Shown: piece after piece, positions 41,142 to 49,512 of the stretch
Layout: each line of letters begins with the position of its first letter
How positions within the stretch are numbered: the first letter of the stretch is position 1
Assembly (NCBI RefSeq): GCF_000250635.1
Contig: NC_016940.1
Location: 310,001-374,000, forward strand
Direction: 5' to 3'
DNA: 64,000 nt
Source of the DNA: Saprospira grandis str. Lewin
GTDB lineage: Bacteria; Bacteroidota; Bacteroidia; Chitinophagales; Saprospiraceae
Notes under the pieces: model-generated
What the model saw: the letters and a program-made list of their open reading frames with translations, nothing else
Database searches by the model: none
What the model was told of the DNA's origin: nothing
Translations under genes and position numbers: made by a program

Positions 41142-43475
41142 CTACTTTTGTCTCCATTTGAAATTCCAACTGATGGAAGGAATGATGGGAAAGAGGGAGA
41201 CTTTATAAGATTTGAGTTCTAAATTGCCAGAGTCCGCATTTTCCTCCGGCAGGGTGTAAGTGAAAAATACATTTTTGCGGTTGTAGACATTATAGATCGA
41301 GAAAACGAGGGTAGAACTAAAGCGTTTTTCCTTCTTTTTGTTGAGGCGGAAAGAGGCCGAGAGATCGAGGCGATGGTAGGCGGGCAGGCGGGCCGAATTG
41401 CGCAGGCCGTATTCTAGGACAGGGTCGCTGCCAATCAGGTAAATGCTTTTGATGGGCGTATAGGGGCTGCCGGAGCCAAAAATGAAGCTAGCACCGAAGT
41501 TCCAGCGTTTATAATCATAGCTACCGACAATAGACAAATCGTGTAGGCGGTCGAAGCGAGAGGGGTATTGATTGCCCAAAATGCCTTCAAAGTCGCGGGT
41601 AGAGCGAGCCAAAGTATAGGCGATCCAGCCCGTAAAATCGCCTTTTTGCTTGCGCAAAAACAGCTCTAGGCCATAAGCTTGGCCTTTGCCAGAAATAAAT
41701 TGTTCTTCTACAACTTGATCGATTGTAGGCGTATAGTTTTCGGCATAATCGAGCTGCTGTCGGAGATCCTTATAATAGGCCTCTACCGAAAACTCATAGG
41801 TATTTTCTTTAAAGTTTTGGAAATAGCCCAGGGCATATTGGATGCCCCATTGCGGTTGGACCAATTCGCCAGAGGGTACCCATAAATCGGTGGGTAAGGT
41901 AGTGGCCGAATTGGCCACCAGATGCACATATTGGCGGCCGATATTGATGCCCGCTTTGATAGAAGAGCGTTCTGTGAGACTGTATTTCCCACTAATTCGG
42001 GGTTCTGGTCCATAAAAGGTTTTGACCGGCTCGAAGCGGCCATAAACCGTACTATCTAGGCTAGAAGTATAGGGACCCAACTGCTGAAAAAGTGAAAAGC
42101 GCAGGCCTGCATTGAGGGAAAGGCGATTAGAGATTTTCCAATCGTCCAGAATATAAAGTCCTGCTTCTTGAGCATACTTAATAGGGGGCGCAATATCAAA
42201 GGCCTCCTCGCCAGAAACGGCCTCGGCAATATTGGGCGTAAATTGGTGGTGGGTATAATCGCCGCCAAACTTGATATGATGCTTGGGGTTGGGATAATAA
42301 TCAAAGCTCAATTTTCCGCCCCAGTCGCGGATCCCCGAATTGACAGAAAAGGAAAATTGGTCCTGTCTTCCGCCGCTGCTAAAATCATAATCATTAAAGA
42401 TAAAGCTGGCATTCATAAAGAGTTTATCGCCAAAAAGGTGGTTCCAGCGAACGGTAGAAGTGGCATTTCCCCAATTGAGGCCAAACTCTAGGTCTCGGTC
42501 GGGATTATTCAATTTCAGGACATCTCGACCAAAATAGCCGCTAAGATAAATGCGGTCTCTGGGCGAAAGTCGATAATTGGCCTTTAAATTCAGGTCGTAA
42601 AAATAGTAATTGGTCCCTTCAAATGGGCTGCCTTTGAGAAAAGGTTGGGCCAAATCAAAGAGGTAAGTTCGGCGGCCAGAGACCAAAAAAGAGCCTTTAT
42701 TTTTTACAATTGGGCCCTCAAAAGTCAGGCGAGAAGCCACCAAACCAATACCGCCCTCGGCCCCAAAATTTTGCTTATTGCCATCTTTCATTTGGATATC
42801 GATGACCGAAGAAAGTCGCCCGCCATAATTAGCTGGCATTCCGCCCTTAATCAGGGTAGTATTTTTGATTGCGTCGCCATTGAAGACCGAGAAAAAGCCT
42901 AGTAAATGTCCGGCATTATAGACCACCGCCTCATCGAGCAAAAGCAGATTTTGGTCCACTCCTCCCCCACGCACATAAAAGCCCGTATTGCCTTCTCCAG
43001 CGGCCAAAACGCCTGGTAAAAGCTGAATCGTCTTTAAAATATCGACCTCGCCCATCAATACCGGCAACTTTTTGATCTGCTCCATGGGCAGGTCAATTGT
43101 CCCCATCTGCGTATTATTCACATTGGCATCGCCGCGGACATCGGTCACCACTACGGCCGAATCGAGGGTAATTCCCTCTTCATTAGAGAGCGAAAAATTG
43201 ATGGTCGTATCGGCTTGTAAATTTAGCAAAATGCGTTTTTCGGTATAGCCCGTATAATTTACTCGGATTTCGTATTCGCCAGCCGGCAGGCTCAGGGAAT
43301 AAAATCCGTAGACATTGCTCACCACCCCGGCATTGGCCTGCGAGGCATAAACGGTGGCCGAAATCAGGTCTTCACCAGAGTTAGCATCTTGAATTTGGCC
43401 GCTAATCGTGTATTTTTGGGCCATCAGGCTGGCCATTTGCAGGCAGCAAAATAGGAGGACTAAGGGGAGTTTCAT
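41142..43475 (-). CDS. TonB-dependent outer-membrane receptor
   Basis: 777 aa. Signal peptide (LVLLFCCLQMASLMAQ), CarboxypepD_reg-like domain (YTISGQIQDANSGEDLISATVYAS...GFYSLSLPAGEYEIRVNYTGY, about 20-105), plug domain about 110-235 (LPVLMGEVDILKTIQLLPGVLAAGEGNTGFYVRGG, DQNLLLLDEAVVYN), then a 22-strand barrel to the end (FKWRQK). It imports an unidentified ligand with energy from TonB/ExbBD. No SusD partner is adjacent, so it is not a Sus-type glycan locus. Confidence 0.93.
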   Translation of the reverse strand: MKLPLVLLFCCLQMASLMAQKYTISGQIQDANSGEDLISATVYASQANAGVVSNVYGFYSLSLPAGEYEIRVNYTGYTEKRILLNLQADTTINFSLSNEEGITLDSAVVVTDVRGDANVNNTQMGTIDLPMEQIKKLPVLMGEVDILKTIQLLPGVLAAGEGNTGFYVRGGGVDQNLLLLDEAVVYNAGHLLGFFSVFNGDAIKNTTLIKGGMPANYGGRLSSVIDIQMKDGNKQNFGAEGGIGLVASRLTFEGPIVKNKGSFLVSGRRTYLFDLAQPFLKGSPFEGTNYYFYDLNLKANYRLSPRDRIYLSGYFGRDVLKLNNPDRDLEFGLNWGNATSTVRWNHLFGDKLFMNASFIFNDYDFSSGGRQDQFSFSVNSGIRDWGGKLSFDYYPNPKHHIKFGGDYTHHQFTPNIAEAVSGEEAFDIAPPIKYAQEAGLYILDDWKISNRLSLNAGLRFSLFQQLGPYTSSLDSTVYGRFEPVKTFYGPEPRISGKYSLTERSSIKAGINIGRQYVHLVANSATTLPTDLWVPSGELVQPQWGIQYALGYFQNFKENTYEFSVEAYYKDLRQQLDYAENYTPTIDQVVEEQFISGKGQAYGLELFLRKQKGDFTGWIAYTLARSTRDFEGILGNQYPSRFDRLHDLSIVGSYDYKRWNFGASFIFGSGSPYTPIKSIYLIGSDPVLEYGLRNSARLPAYHRLDLSASFRLNKKKEKRFSSTLVFSIYNVYNRKNVFFTYTLPEENADSGNLELKSYKVSLFPIIPSISWNFKWRQK

Positions 43476-43499
43476 TAGCTATAGTTTTAAGTTTTTTTT

Positions 43500-43639
43500 G
43501 GGGCTGCCCCTTCGGGTCGGGCTGTGCACTGGCTCGCAGGTCTGCTCGGCCCTGCAGTTTTTTCGCTTCGCTTCAAAAACTTGGGTCTGCGGCTTCGCCG
43601 CCCCAGTTTCCATCCCTCAGCCAAGGCGCTTCGCGCCTT
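43500..43639 (+). repeat. Modular hairpin repeat, copy 14 (type A, + sense)
   Basis: GGGGCTGCCCC, slot 1 reduced to TTCGGG, TCGGGCTGTGCACTGG, core CTCGCAGGTCTGCTCGGCCC, slot 2 AGTTTTTTCGC...TTCAAAAACT, slot 3 CGGCTTCGCCG, CCAGTTTCCATCCCTCAGCC, slot 4 AAGGCGCTTCGCGCCTT. Opposite in sense to both neighbouring genes. Confidence 0.9.
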
Positions 43640-43697
43640 TCTAGACGCAAAAAGGACCAAAAGCATAACAGCTTTTAGCCCTTGGGGTTTTCTTTCA

Positions 43698-44531
43698 TTA
43701 AAACAATATACCTACAGAAAGGTGGGGACGGATCAGCCATTGCTCAGTAGCAATAAGGCTATTGTTAATTTCCATCTCATAAGCGGCCTGAATAAATTGG
43801 TAGCCAAAGCCCATATGCCAGCGAATATGTCTTTTGCCCGCAAAGCGGATACCTAGCTCGGGGCGGGCATAAAGCCCTCCTTTGGCGCCAAGCATTCTCC
43901 GGCTATCGTTCCACCAACCTGCAGAAGTGGCGCTAGTGTCTAGCAAAGCCACATTATAGCCTACAGCCAAATTGTAAGTAAAGGCCCAGGGACGATTAGT
44001 CTTAAAATCTCCACGGATTTCTGCAAAAAGAGGAATATGGCTAGAGGGCATAAAGCCATTAGACATCCGCAGCATAGACAGGCCAGCGCCAAACATCAAG
44101 TTAGGGTTTTTGGCCCAACCTCCAGAAAACTGCATAAAGATGCCTACATCAGGCGAACCTGTCTCTGTAATGCTTCCAGGCAGGCCCATATTTAGAAAAA
44201 AGTAGCTGCGTTCTGTGTAGCTACTATCTCTACGATTTTCTACTCCTCGGTCATTGGCAACAAGAGAGGGCCGTTCAATCCGATCCACTTCGCTTAAAGG
44301 ATAAACCAGTTTGGTCCCTCCTTCAATCTCTACTCGAATATTTCCGTTCTCCCCATAATTGATAATCTTGCAGCGCAGTTCGCTGCCGTTTTTCAAAATA
44401 ACAAGATCGGGATAGCCATTGTATTCTTTAGTCGAGCGACTTTCGCTGCGGGGGGCTTTTAGCGCTCCATCTTGGGCGTAGCTATAGGTCGACAAACAAA
44501 GACAGAACAAAAAAAGGTATATAGTTCGCAT
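43698..44531 (-). CDS. Outer-membrane beta-barrel protein
   Basis: 277 aa from ATG 44531, which gives the signal peptide MRTIYLFLFCLCLSTYSYAQ; the frame extends 27 codons further. An N-terminal beta unit (DLVILKNGSELRCKIINYGENGNIRVEIEGGTKLVYPLSEVDRI) resembles a small SH3-like sensor domain common in Bacteroidota. After a linker come amphipathic strands (FLNMGLPGSITETG, WAFTYNLAVGYNVALLD, HIRWHMGFGYQFIQAAYEME) ending in VGILF. Ligand unknown. Confidence 0.65.
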   Translation of the reverse strand: MRTIYLFLFCLCLSTYSYAQDGALKAPRSESRSTKEYNGYPDLVILKNGSELRCKIINYGENGNIRVEIEGGTKLVYPLSEVDRIERPSLVANDRGVENRRDSSYTERSYFFLNMGLPGSITETGSPDVGIFMQFSGGWAKNPNLMFGAGLSMLRMSNGFMPSSHIPLFAEIRGDFKTNRPWAFTYNLAVGYNVALLDTSATSAGWWNDSRRMLGAKGGLYARPELGIRFAGKRHIRWHMGFGYQFIQAAYEMEINNSLIATEQWLIRPHLSVGILF

Positions 44532-44616
44532 AGTTAATTGGAAATAGGGGCTTAAAGAGGCTAAAAAAGCAGCAAAAACAGAGAAGTGTTTTTGCTGCTC
44601 CGAATCAAACAATTCC

Positions 44617-45909
44617 TTATTCTTCTACCAAAATGCTACTAATCCGTTGCAATTGGTTGGGGTTGCTAATATCATACTGATAAAAGCCGTCGGGGCCAAT
44701 CACTAGGGCCAAGTCATCAAAGGGAGACGCAATGACATCATAGGCAGAGAAGCTGGCATCCTGCGCCATGAGGCTGCTACCAATAGCATAATCATCGCTG
44801 GCATCAAAGATTTTGAGCCCCTCATCTCCATCGCAAAGGTAGAGCAGATTATTTTTCAGGCTCAAGCCATGCGGATTGTGCATAGGGTGGCTAGTAATTA
44901 GCTGAGGATCGCTCAGGTTGCTCACATCTACTACATCTAGCTGGTTATTGTAGCTATCGCAAATTCCACCGCCACGCAAGGTCACATAGGCGCGGTTGCC
45001 CTCTACATAAACGGGGTCGCAGGCGGTAGCATGCTCAAAGGTTCCGGTCAGTTGAGGGGCGGCAGGATCGGCTAGGCTATAAATATACATCCCGCTATTG
45101 CTTCCGATAAAGAGGTTGTTTTCATGCGGGAAAATCGTCTCGATAGTCGCCCAACCAATATTCTGTGGTCCCTGATAGCTCGGATTATCGAGCTGGCTAA
45201 TATTAAAGACTCTAAGGTTGGCTTCATCTACCGTATACAGATAATCTCCAGTAATGGTAAAACGGGCCATAGAGCCGCCCAAACCTACAGCGGTGGCGGT
45301 ACGGGCATTGCTTCCGTTACTTCCATTAGAACTCCCCACCATTACAGGGCTAACTCCCTGGTCTTCTAGCTGAGGATTCCCCCAGCCGCCAGCCAAGGCA
45401 TCTAGCTCGCTACAATTTACTTTTCCGGTAACTTCTTCTTTGTGGTAAGCCACCAAAGAGCGCCCCTCTGCATCCTGTCCATAAGTTGGAAAAACGTCCT
45501 GATCTCGGTCTAGCAACTGTACATTTTGCCAGTTCGAAATATCAATCGTGAGCAGGTCGGTATAATTATCCGCATAGAGAATATTGCCCTTAATGGCCAT
45601 ATCTAGGTTACCAATAATATTGATAAAGCCAATTTTAACGGGTGCGGCAGGATTACTATTATCAAAAACGTGAATCCCTTCTAGTTGCTCATTGATGAGC
45701 AAGAAGTTGCGATAGATATAGAGCTTGCCTGGCTTTTTGAGGGGCCGAGCGGGCAGCATCATTAGGGGCTTGCGGTAATCCTCTCCATTTAGGTAAATGG
45801 GATCATACTTAATGTAAGTCGTGGTGGTCTTACATTGGTCTTTAGTACAACTTCCGAGGCCTAAAATAAGGGCCAGCAGTCCGAGGTAAAAAAAGGATTT
45901 TAAGTACAT
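44617..45909 (-). CDS. LVIVD-repeat lipoprotein
   Basis: 430 aa. Lipobox LGSC (Cys21). Repeats of the form 'hxLxDxxNPxxPxxxG' (IHVFDNSNPAAPVKIGFI, LRVFNISQLDNPSYQGP, MYIYSLADPAAPQLTGTF, LDVVDVSNLSDPQLITSH, FYQYDISNPNQLQRIS) indicate the LVIVD beta-propeller family. A cell-surface lipoprotein, probably on the outer membrane. Role unknown; partners are often secreted proteins. The preceding barrel gene is 85 bp downstream. Confidence 0.85.
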   Translation of the reverse strand: MYLKSFFYLGLLALILGLGSCTKDQCKTTTTYIKYDPIYLNGEDYRKPLMMLPARPLKKPGKLYIYRNFLLINEQLEGIHVFDNSNPAAPVKIGFINIIGNLDMAIKGNILYADNYTDLLTIDISNWQNVQLLDRDQDVFPTYGQDAEGRSLVAYHKEEVTGKVNCSELDALAGGWGNPQLEDQGVSPVMVGSSNGSNGSNARTATAVGLGGSMARFTITGDYLYTVDEANLRVFNISQLDNPSYQGPQNIGWATIETIFPHENNLFIGSNSGMYIYSLADPAAPQLTGTFEHATACDPVYVEGNRAYVTLRGGGICDSYNNQLDVVDVSNLSDPQLITSHPMHNPHGLSLKNNLLYLCDGDEGLKIFDASDDYAIGSSLMAQDASFSAYDVIASPFDDLALVIGPDGFYQYDISNPNQLQRISSILVEE

Positions 45910-45975
45910 AAGTTATCTTGTTTAGTGGGGAGATAAATTTCTCATTTAAACTTTCCTCTAAAACGCTCGTCTTCC

Positions 45976-46731
45976 TTAATTCGTTGGAGTACTTGCTGCT
46001 TTTTGTCGATCTCGGATGCCTTGAATTAAATCTTGGCGGCTCAGTTGTAGCATGGCGGCATAGGTTTGCACCTTTTGCGGGCCCATAATAGGAGCGGCTT
46101 CTTTAAGCAGGGCATCAACACTTTCTCTCGCTTTTTCTTCTTGGCCCAATAGCAGCAAGCTATGCGATTTCCCGGCCCAATTATCATAGTAGTAAATAAT
46201 ATTTTCTGGCTGTCGATACTTTTTGCCTTTGGCCAAACGGCCATCAAATAAAGCTAGACTTTTCTCATAGTACTTAAAGGCCTCTACACTATCGCCTTGC
46301 AGGTCCTTAAAAAAGCCCAAAGATTGCCAGCCTTCTGCAAATTCAGGTTCTTGAGCTAGACGCTGACGCAGGTATTTTTCGGCCTCGGCCATATGGCCTT
46401 CTTGCATTTCTAGGGCAGCCATATTGCTATACAAAAGGCCATAGCTACTATCTTGGGCCAAGGCTTGCTGATAATAATAGCGGGCCGAATCTAAATAAAT
46501 TTCTCGCTGTTCTAAGTTGATTGTGGGATCGGTTTCGGCCTGTGTTTGATAGCGAATACCAAGGTCATTTAGGCGGAGCATTTCCGGACTCGCCTCATAG
46601 TTAGGGGGCAACCAGCCCTCTTCTGTATTGAGTTTAGCCGCTTCTTTGGCAGGCAAATTCTGTTGGTCTTGGCAGGCCGTTAGGCCTAAAAGGAGAAGCC
46701 CCAAACAAGATATAGATTTGAGCATTTGCAT
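45976..46731 (-). CDS. Tetratricopeptide-repeat lipoprotein
   Basis: 251 aa from ATG 46731 (MQMLKSISC...); a start at 46749 is possible but adds a basic hexapeptide. Lipobox LTAC. TPR units: YYYQQALAQDSSYGLLYSNMAALEMQEGHMAEAEKYLRQRL, EFAEGWQSLGFFKDLQGDSVEAFKYYEKSLALF and a third near 195. TPR lipoproteins serve as envelope scaffolds; no specific partner can be read here. It is 66 bp upstream of the LVIVD gene and may share its promoter. Confidence 0.8.
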   Translation of the reverse strand: MQMLKSISCLGLLLLGLTACQDQQNLPAKEAAKLNTEEGWLPPNYEASPEMLRLNDLGIRYQTQAETDPTINLEQREIYLDSARYYYQQALAQDSSYGLLYSNMAALEMQEGHMAEAEKYLRQRLAQEPEFAEGWQSLGFFKDLQGDSVEAFKYYEKSLALFDGRLAKGKKYRQPENIIYYYDNWAGKSHSLLLLGQEEKARESVDALLKEAAPIMGPQKVQTYAAMLQLSRQDLIQGIRDRQKAASTPTN

Positions 46732-46865
46732 ACGTTCTTTTTTTTGCAAAGCTAAATATTATCAGGAGAATAGCCAGCGGTCTTACTCTTTTTTGCGCCT
46801 CAGGCCGTACGCTACACTTAAATCCTCCTCCCTTTTCTAGATGTTTATTCGAAGCTTCTTTTTTT

Positions 46866-47013
46866 GGGGCCTGCCGCCTTCGGCGGCCGGGCCCTTGCAG
46901 GGCTCGCAGGTCTGCTCGGCCCTGCGGGCTTCGCCCTTGGTCTGCCGCTGCGCGGCACCCTTGCAGGCCCCTAGGCCGACGGGCCTTCGGCCCTTTGCGG
47001 CGGCTTCGCCGCC
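46866..47013 (+). repeat. Modular hairpin repeat, copy 15 (type C, + sense)
   Basis: GGGGCCTGCCGCCTTCGGCGGCCGGG, CCCTTGCAGGG, core CTCGCAGGTCTGCTCGGCCC, slot 2 GCGGGCTTCGCCC, GGTCTG-CCGCTGCGCGG, ACCCTTGCAGGCCCCTAGGCC, then GGGCCTTCGGCCC and GGCGGCTTCGCCGCC. It opens a 440-bp gene-free stretch. Confidence 0.85.
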
Positions 47014-47221
47014 TCCTAGCCGTGGCTGCAGGTTAAAACCAGCAGCCAATTTAGGTACAGCAGAGCCAACTCCTCAGCAACAATTGGCCTGCAGCTTAAA
47101 AGCCGCAGGACCTGAAAACCTAATACCTCCTTCCCACAAACAAAGCAGGGGCTTTTAAGCCGCTGCGGCAAGAAAGACCAAGGCCCAACAAGAATGGCTG
47201 CGGCCTTTAGGCTGCAGATAA
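47014..47221. other. Gene-free spacer between two repeat copies
   Basis: No open frame with coding character. It holds short GC stems (GCTGCAGGTTAAAACC, GGCTTTTAAGCCGCTGCGGC) and GGCCTGCAGCTTAAAAGCC-like pieces that may be remnants of the same repeat family. Nothing else recognised. Confidence 0.5.
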
Positions 47222-47450
47222 CGGCAAAGCCGCCATGGCCGAAGGCCAAACGGCCTAGCGATGTGAAAGGGGGCGGCGAAGCCGCAGACCAAGGCCGTCA
47301 GGCCGCAGGGCCGAGCAGACCTGCGAGCCCTGACAACCAGCCCCTACAGGGGCGCCAGTTCGATGACCAAAGGGAATAAACGACAACAAGCCCTTTAGGG
47401 CGTCTTCGACGACCAACGGGAGTAACCGCCCGCCGAAGGCGGGAGGCCCC
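47222..47450 (-). repeat. Modular hairpin repeat, copy 16 (type C with D modules, - sense)
   Basis: From the right: GGGGCCTCCCGCCTTCGGCGGGCGG, D module GTTACTCCCGTTGGTCGTCG with stem GCCCTAAAGGGC and TTGTTGTCG, second D TTATTCCCTTTGGTCATCG with GCCCCTGTAGGGGC and GGTTGTC. Then AGGG, core CTCGCAGGTCTGCTCGGCCC, slot 2 GGCCTGACGGCC, slot 3 CGGCTTCGCCG, CCCCCTTTCACATCGCTAGGCC, GGCCTTCGGCC. It starts 6 bp after the stop at 47457. Confidence 0.87.
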
Positions 47451-47456
47451 TCCTAT

Positions 47457-47873
47457 TTAAACAAAAAAATGAACTTCTCTCAATAGCCCCTTAGCATCAA
47501 ATATAAATAACAAATTATCCGCAAGCACCCCTTTTTGCCCTAACTTTCTATACCGAAAATCTTCTTCAAAAAGCAACTGCTCATCACTTAAAAAACGGCA
47601 GACCTTTGTGTATGAATTATTTTGGTCAGACTCCATAAAACTCATCGAGATCCTAGTTAAGACGGACTTGAAAAAAAAGAATTCAAGTCGCCCTAACTTA
47701 TAAAAAGTCTTTCCTTTTTTAGCAACAGCTTTTTGTATACCCCAAAAAAGAACGAAAGCGTCCTCCTTGACATTGATAGCGTCCTTTTCTTTTGACAAAA
47801 GAACGATTTCCTCATAACTACATAAATCAAAACTACTTATCATCAACAGTTTGTAAAATTTCAATTCTAGCAA
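47457..47873 (-). CDS. Unrecognised small protein, AT-rich
   Basis: 138 aa if started at 47873; an alternative ATG at 47843 (MISSFDLCSYEEI) gives 128 aa. No signal peptide or membrane segment. It is rich in Phe, Leu and Lys, with a run of four Phe (LEFFFFKSV). No motif I know. Base composition is clearly more AT-rich than the flanking genes, as for its two neighbours. The ending KGLLREVHFFV is cut close to a hairpin repeat. Could be an immunity-type or orphan accessory protein; unproven. Confidence 0.5.
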   Translation of the reverse strand: MLELKFYKLLMISSFDLCSYEEIVLLSKEKDAINVKEDAFVLFWGIQKAVAKKGKTFYKLGRLEFFFFKSVLTRISMSFMESDQNNSYTKVCRFLSDEQLLFEEDFRYRKLGQKGVLADNLLFIFDAKGLLREVHFFV

Positions 47874-47899
47874 AAGTACTTAGTTTGCCAAAACACTGG

Positions 47900-48385
47900 C
47901 TATTCAATATACTCATTAGGCATTCCCACATCCTCATATTTTACGTACTTTTCAAACAGATGTACACCTCCTTTCCATTTATACCCATTTTTCTTTGCCA
48001 TTGACAAAAAAAAGAATAACCTTTTCTCACTGTAGGGCTTATAGCATTCTTTTACCTTATACGGATATAGGCGAACAATATCAAAATAAGCCTTGGCATA
48101 ATTGTTCTGTACGGCCATTAGCAGTGAAATTGAAACTCCTTTTTGAGGAGCTCTGCTGCGATTGAACAACCTTGCTATGCTATCATATTTGACTTGATTA
48201 TTCTCCTTAACAGCTTTCATACCTTCATCAAATAATCTCTTGAGATCATATTCATAAACTCTAGATATATCTCTATCCCCTTGTTTATCAATAAATGATT
48301 CTTTAGCGCTTGTTTTATCATCTTTTGGTTGGGTACAACCCAAAAAAGCCATTGTTATCAAAACCAATAAAGTCCGTCTATCCAT
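47900..48385 (-). CDS. Unrecognised lipoprotein, AT-rich
   Basis: 161 aa. Lipobox FLGC (Cys17) after MDRRTLLVLITMA. The mature part is helical: YDLKRLFDEGMKAVKENNQVKYDSIARLFNRS, then SISLLMAVQNNYAKAYFDIVRLYP and KRLFFFLSMAKKNGYKWKG, resembling Sel1-like or TPR helices ('A...Y.A...L'). Similar lipoproteins in Bacteroidota occur in polymorphic effector/immunity regions, but no toxin gene is visible here. AT-rich relative to neighbours. Confidence 0.6.
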   Translation of the reverse strand: MDRRTLLVLITMAFLGCTQPKDDKTSAKESFIDKQGDRDISRVYEYDLKRLFDEGMKAVKENNQVKYDSIARLFNRSRAPQKGVSISLLMAVQNNYAKAYFDIVRLYPYKVKECYKPYSEKRLFFFLSMAKKNGYKWKGGVHLFEKYVKYEDVGMPNEYIE

Positions 48386-48443
48386 ACTTTAGTTTGTTTC
48401 AGGGTCATTTCCATTAGGCTAATCATCTCAGGCGATGAACAGC

Positions 48444-48548
48444 AGGCGGCAAAGCCGCCATGGCCGAAGGCCAAACGGCCACAACAAGCCCTTTAGGGCG
48501 TCTTCGACGACCAAAGGGAGTAACCGCCCGCCAAAGGCGGGAGGCCCC
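48444..48548 (-). repeat. Modular hairpin repeat, copy 17 (core deleted, - sense)
   Basis: From the right: GGGGCCTCCCGCCTTTGGCGGGCGG, D module GTTACTCCCTTTGGTCGTCG with GCCCTAAAGGGC, TTGTTGTGG, GGCCTTCGGCC, GGCGGCTTTGCCGCC. The CTCGGCCCTGC core and GGTCTG are missing. Bases 48430-48500 are identical over 71 bp to 49246-49316 of the next copy, so this is a shortened relative of it. Confidence 0.85.
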
Positions 48549-48616
48549 TGCTATACATCAATATAGATGGGGTTATTCATCTGAAGATGGATTCGGCCAC
48601 TAGTACAAGTAGACAT

Positions 48617-48979
48617 CTATTTTGTTTCAATTCGAGAGAAATTGTATTTAGGATTATCTTCAAATAAAGTTAGAGAACAACGACCGTCATAACTGAACCC
48701 AAGTATACAACTACTTGACTTACAGATACCCAATTCTCTAGTCGCCGCCCAGCTATCTAAGTAAACTGTTTTTCCACGAAAATCATAAGTACCTTCGTTT
48801 AAAATCTTATTCCCCTTTCTAAGAATATAATATCCAGAAGTTTCTATCTCTAAGGTAATTTCGTCATAATAATCATTCTGATAACTTCCAACTAAACTTT
48901 TGGTTTCAAAAAGACTGCATTGGTAAAATAAACCAATGCCGAACAAGCTAATTATCAGTAGCTTAAAAAATTTCTTCAT
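48617..48979 (-). CDS. Unrecognised small lipoprotein
   Basis: 120 aa. Hydrophobic signal with lipobox FYQC (Cys21). A small beta domain follows: LVGSYQNDYYDEITLEIETSGYYILRKGNKILNEGTYDFRGKTVYLDSW, then two cysteines (ICKSSSCILGF). The 'G.Y....'/'I.l...G.Y.l......n.GtY' pattern resembles small lipocalin-like proteins of Bacteroidota; that is an impression, not an assignment. AT-rich like the two genes downstream. Confidence 0.6.
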   Translation of the reverse strand: MKKFFKLLIISLFGIGLFYQCSLFETKSLVGSYQNDYYDEITLEIETSGYYILRKGNKILNEGTYDFRGKTVYLDSWAATRELGICKSSSCILGFSYDGRCSLTLFEDNPKYNFSRIETK

Positions 48980-49088
48980 ATTAATCTGTTAGTTTGCACT
49001 GCCCTTCCCCAAAATTAGAACCCTAGTTAAAAAACGGAAGAAAAAGTTGAGGGACTAATATTGAAATCTTGTTTGCGCCCTTTTTGCT

Positions 49089-49249
49089 GCCTAGGGACAA
49101 GCCCCTAGGCTAGCTTTTTTAGACAGCCCTCTGCGAGGGCCTTTGGATATGCACTTCTTTGCAATCACAACAGAGCAAAGCCGTAAATCATAATTTGAGG
49201 ACCTTTAGGGCTGACTCCATTTATTAGCCTAGGGGGCTTGTCCCTAGGC
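49089..49249 (+). repeat. 160-bp palindrome-bounded element, copy 1
   Basis: Bounded by GCCTAGGGACAAGCCCCTAGGC (49089-49110) and its inverted form at 49227-49249 (one extra G). The interior starts TAGCTTTTTTAGACAGCCCT and has the hairpin GCCCTCTGCGAGGGC, then ...GAGCAAAGCC...GGGCTGACTCCATTTATTAGCC. No open frame. The second copy at 51998-52163 shares about two thirds of the interior and keeps the hairpin with a different loop. 48980-49088 upstream shows no gene. Confidence 0.8.
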
Positions 49250-49260
49250 GATGAACAGCA

Positions 49261-49448
49261 GGCGGCAAAGCCGCCATGGCCGAAGGCCAAACGGCCACAA
49301 CAAGCCCTTTAGGGCGCAGTTCGACGACCAACGGGAGTAACCGATGTGAAAGGGGGCGGCGAAGCCGCAGACCAAGGCCGTCAGGCCGCAGGGCCGAGCA
49401 GACCTGCGAGCCCTGAAACGTAGCGCCCGCCAAAGGCGGGAGGCCCCC
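49261..49448 (-). repeat. Modular hairpin repeat, copy 18 (type C with one D module, - sense)
   Basis: From the right: GGGGGCCTCCCGCCTTTGGCGGGCGC, TACGTTTCAGGG, core CTCGCAGGTCTGCTCGGCCC, slot 2 GGCCTGACGGCC, slot 3 CGGCTTCGCCG, CCCCCTTTCACATCG, D module GTTACTCCCGTTGGTCGTCG with GCCCTAAAGGGC, TTGTTGTGG, GGCCTTCGGCC, GGCGGCTTTGCCGCC. The D module sits at the far end here, not before the core. Confidence 0.88.
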
Positions 49449-49450
49449 CA

Positions 49451-49487
49451 AAAAAAAACAGGCCCATAGCAAAAAACTATAGGCCCA
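49451..49487 (-). terminator. Terminator of sodA
   Basis: On the minus strand GGGCCTATAG pairs with CTATGGGCC across TTTTTTG (one G-T pair), followed by ten T. It is 26 bp past the stop. Confidence 0.7.
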
Positions 49488-49512
49488 TTAAAACAATTAT
49501 ATCTTTGCCAAA

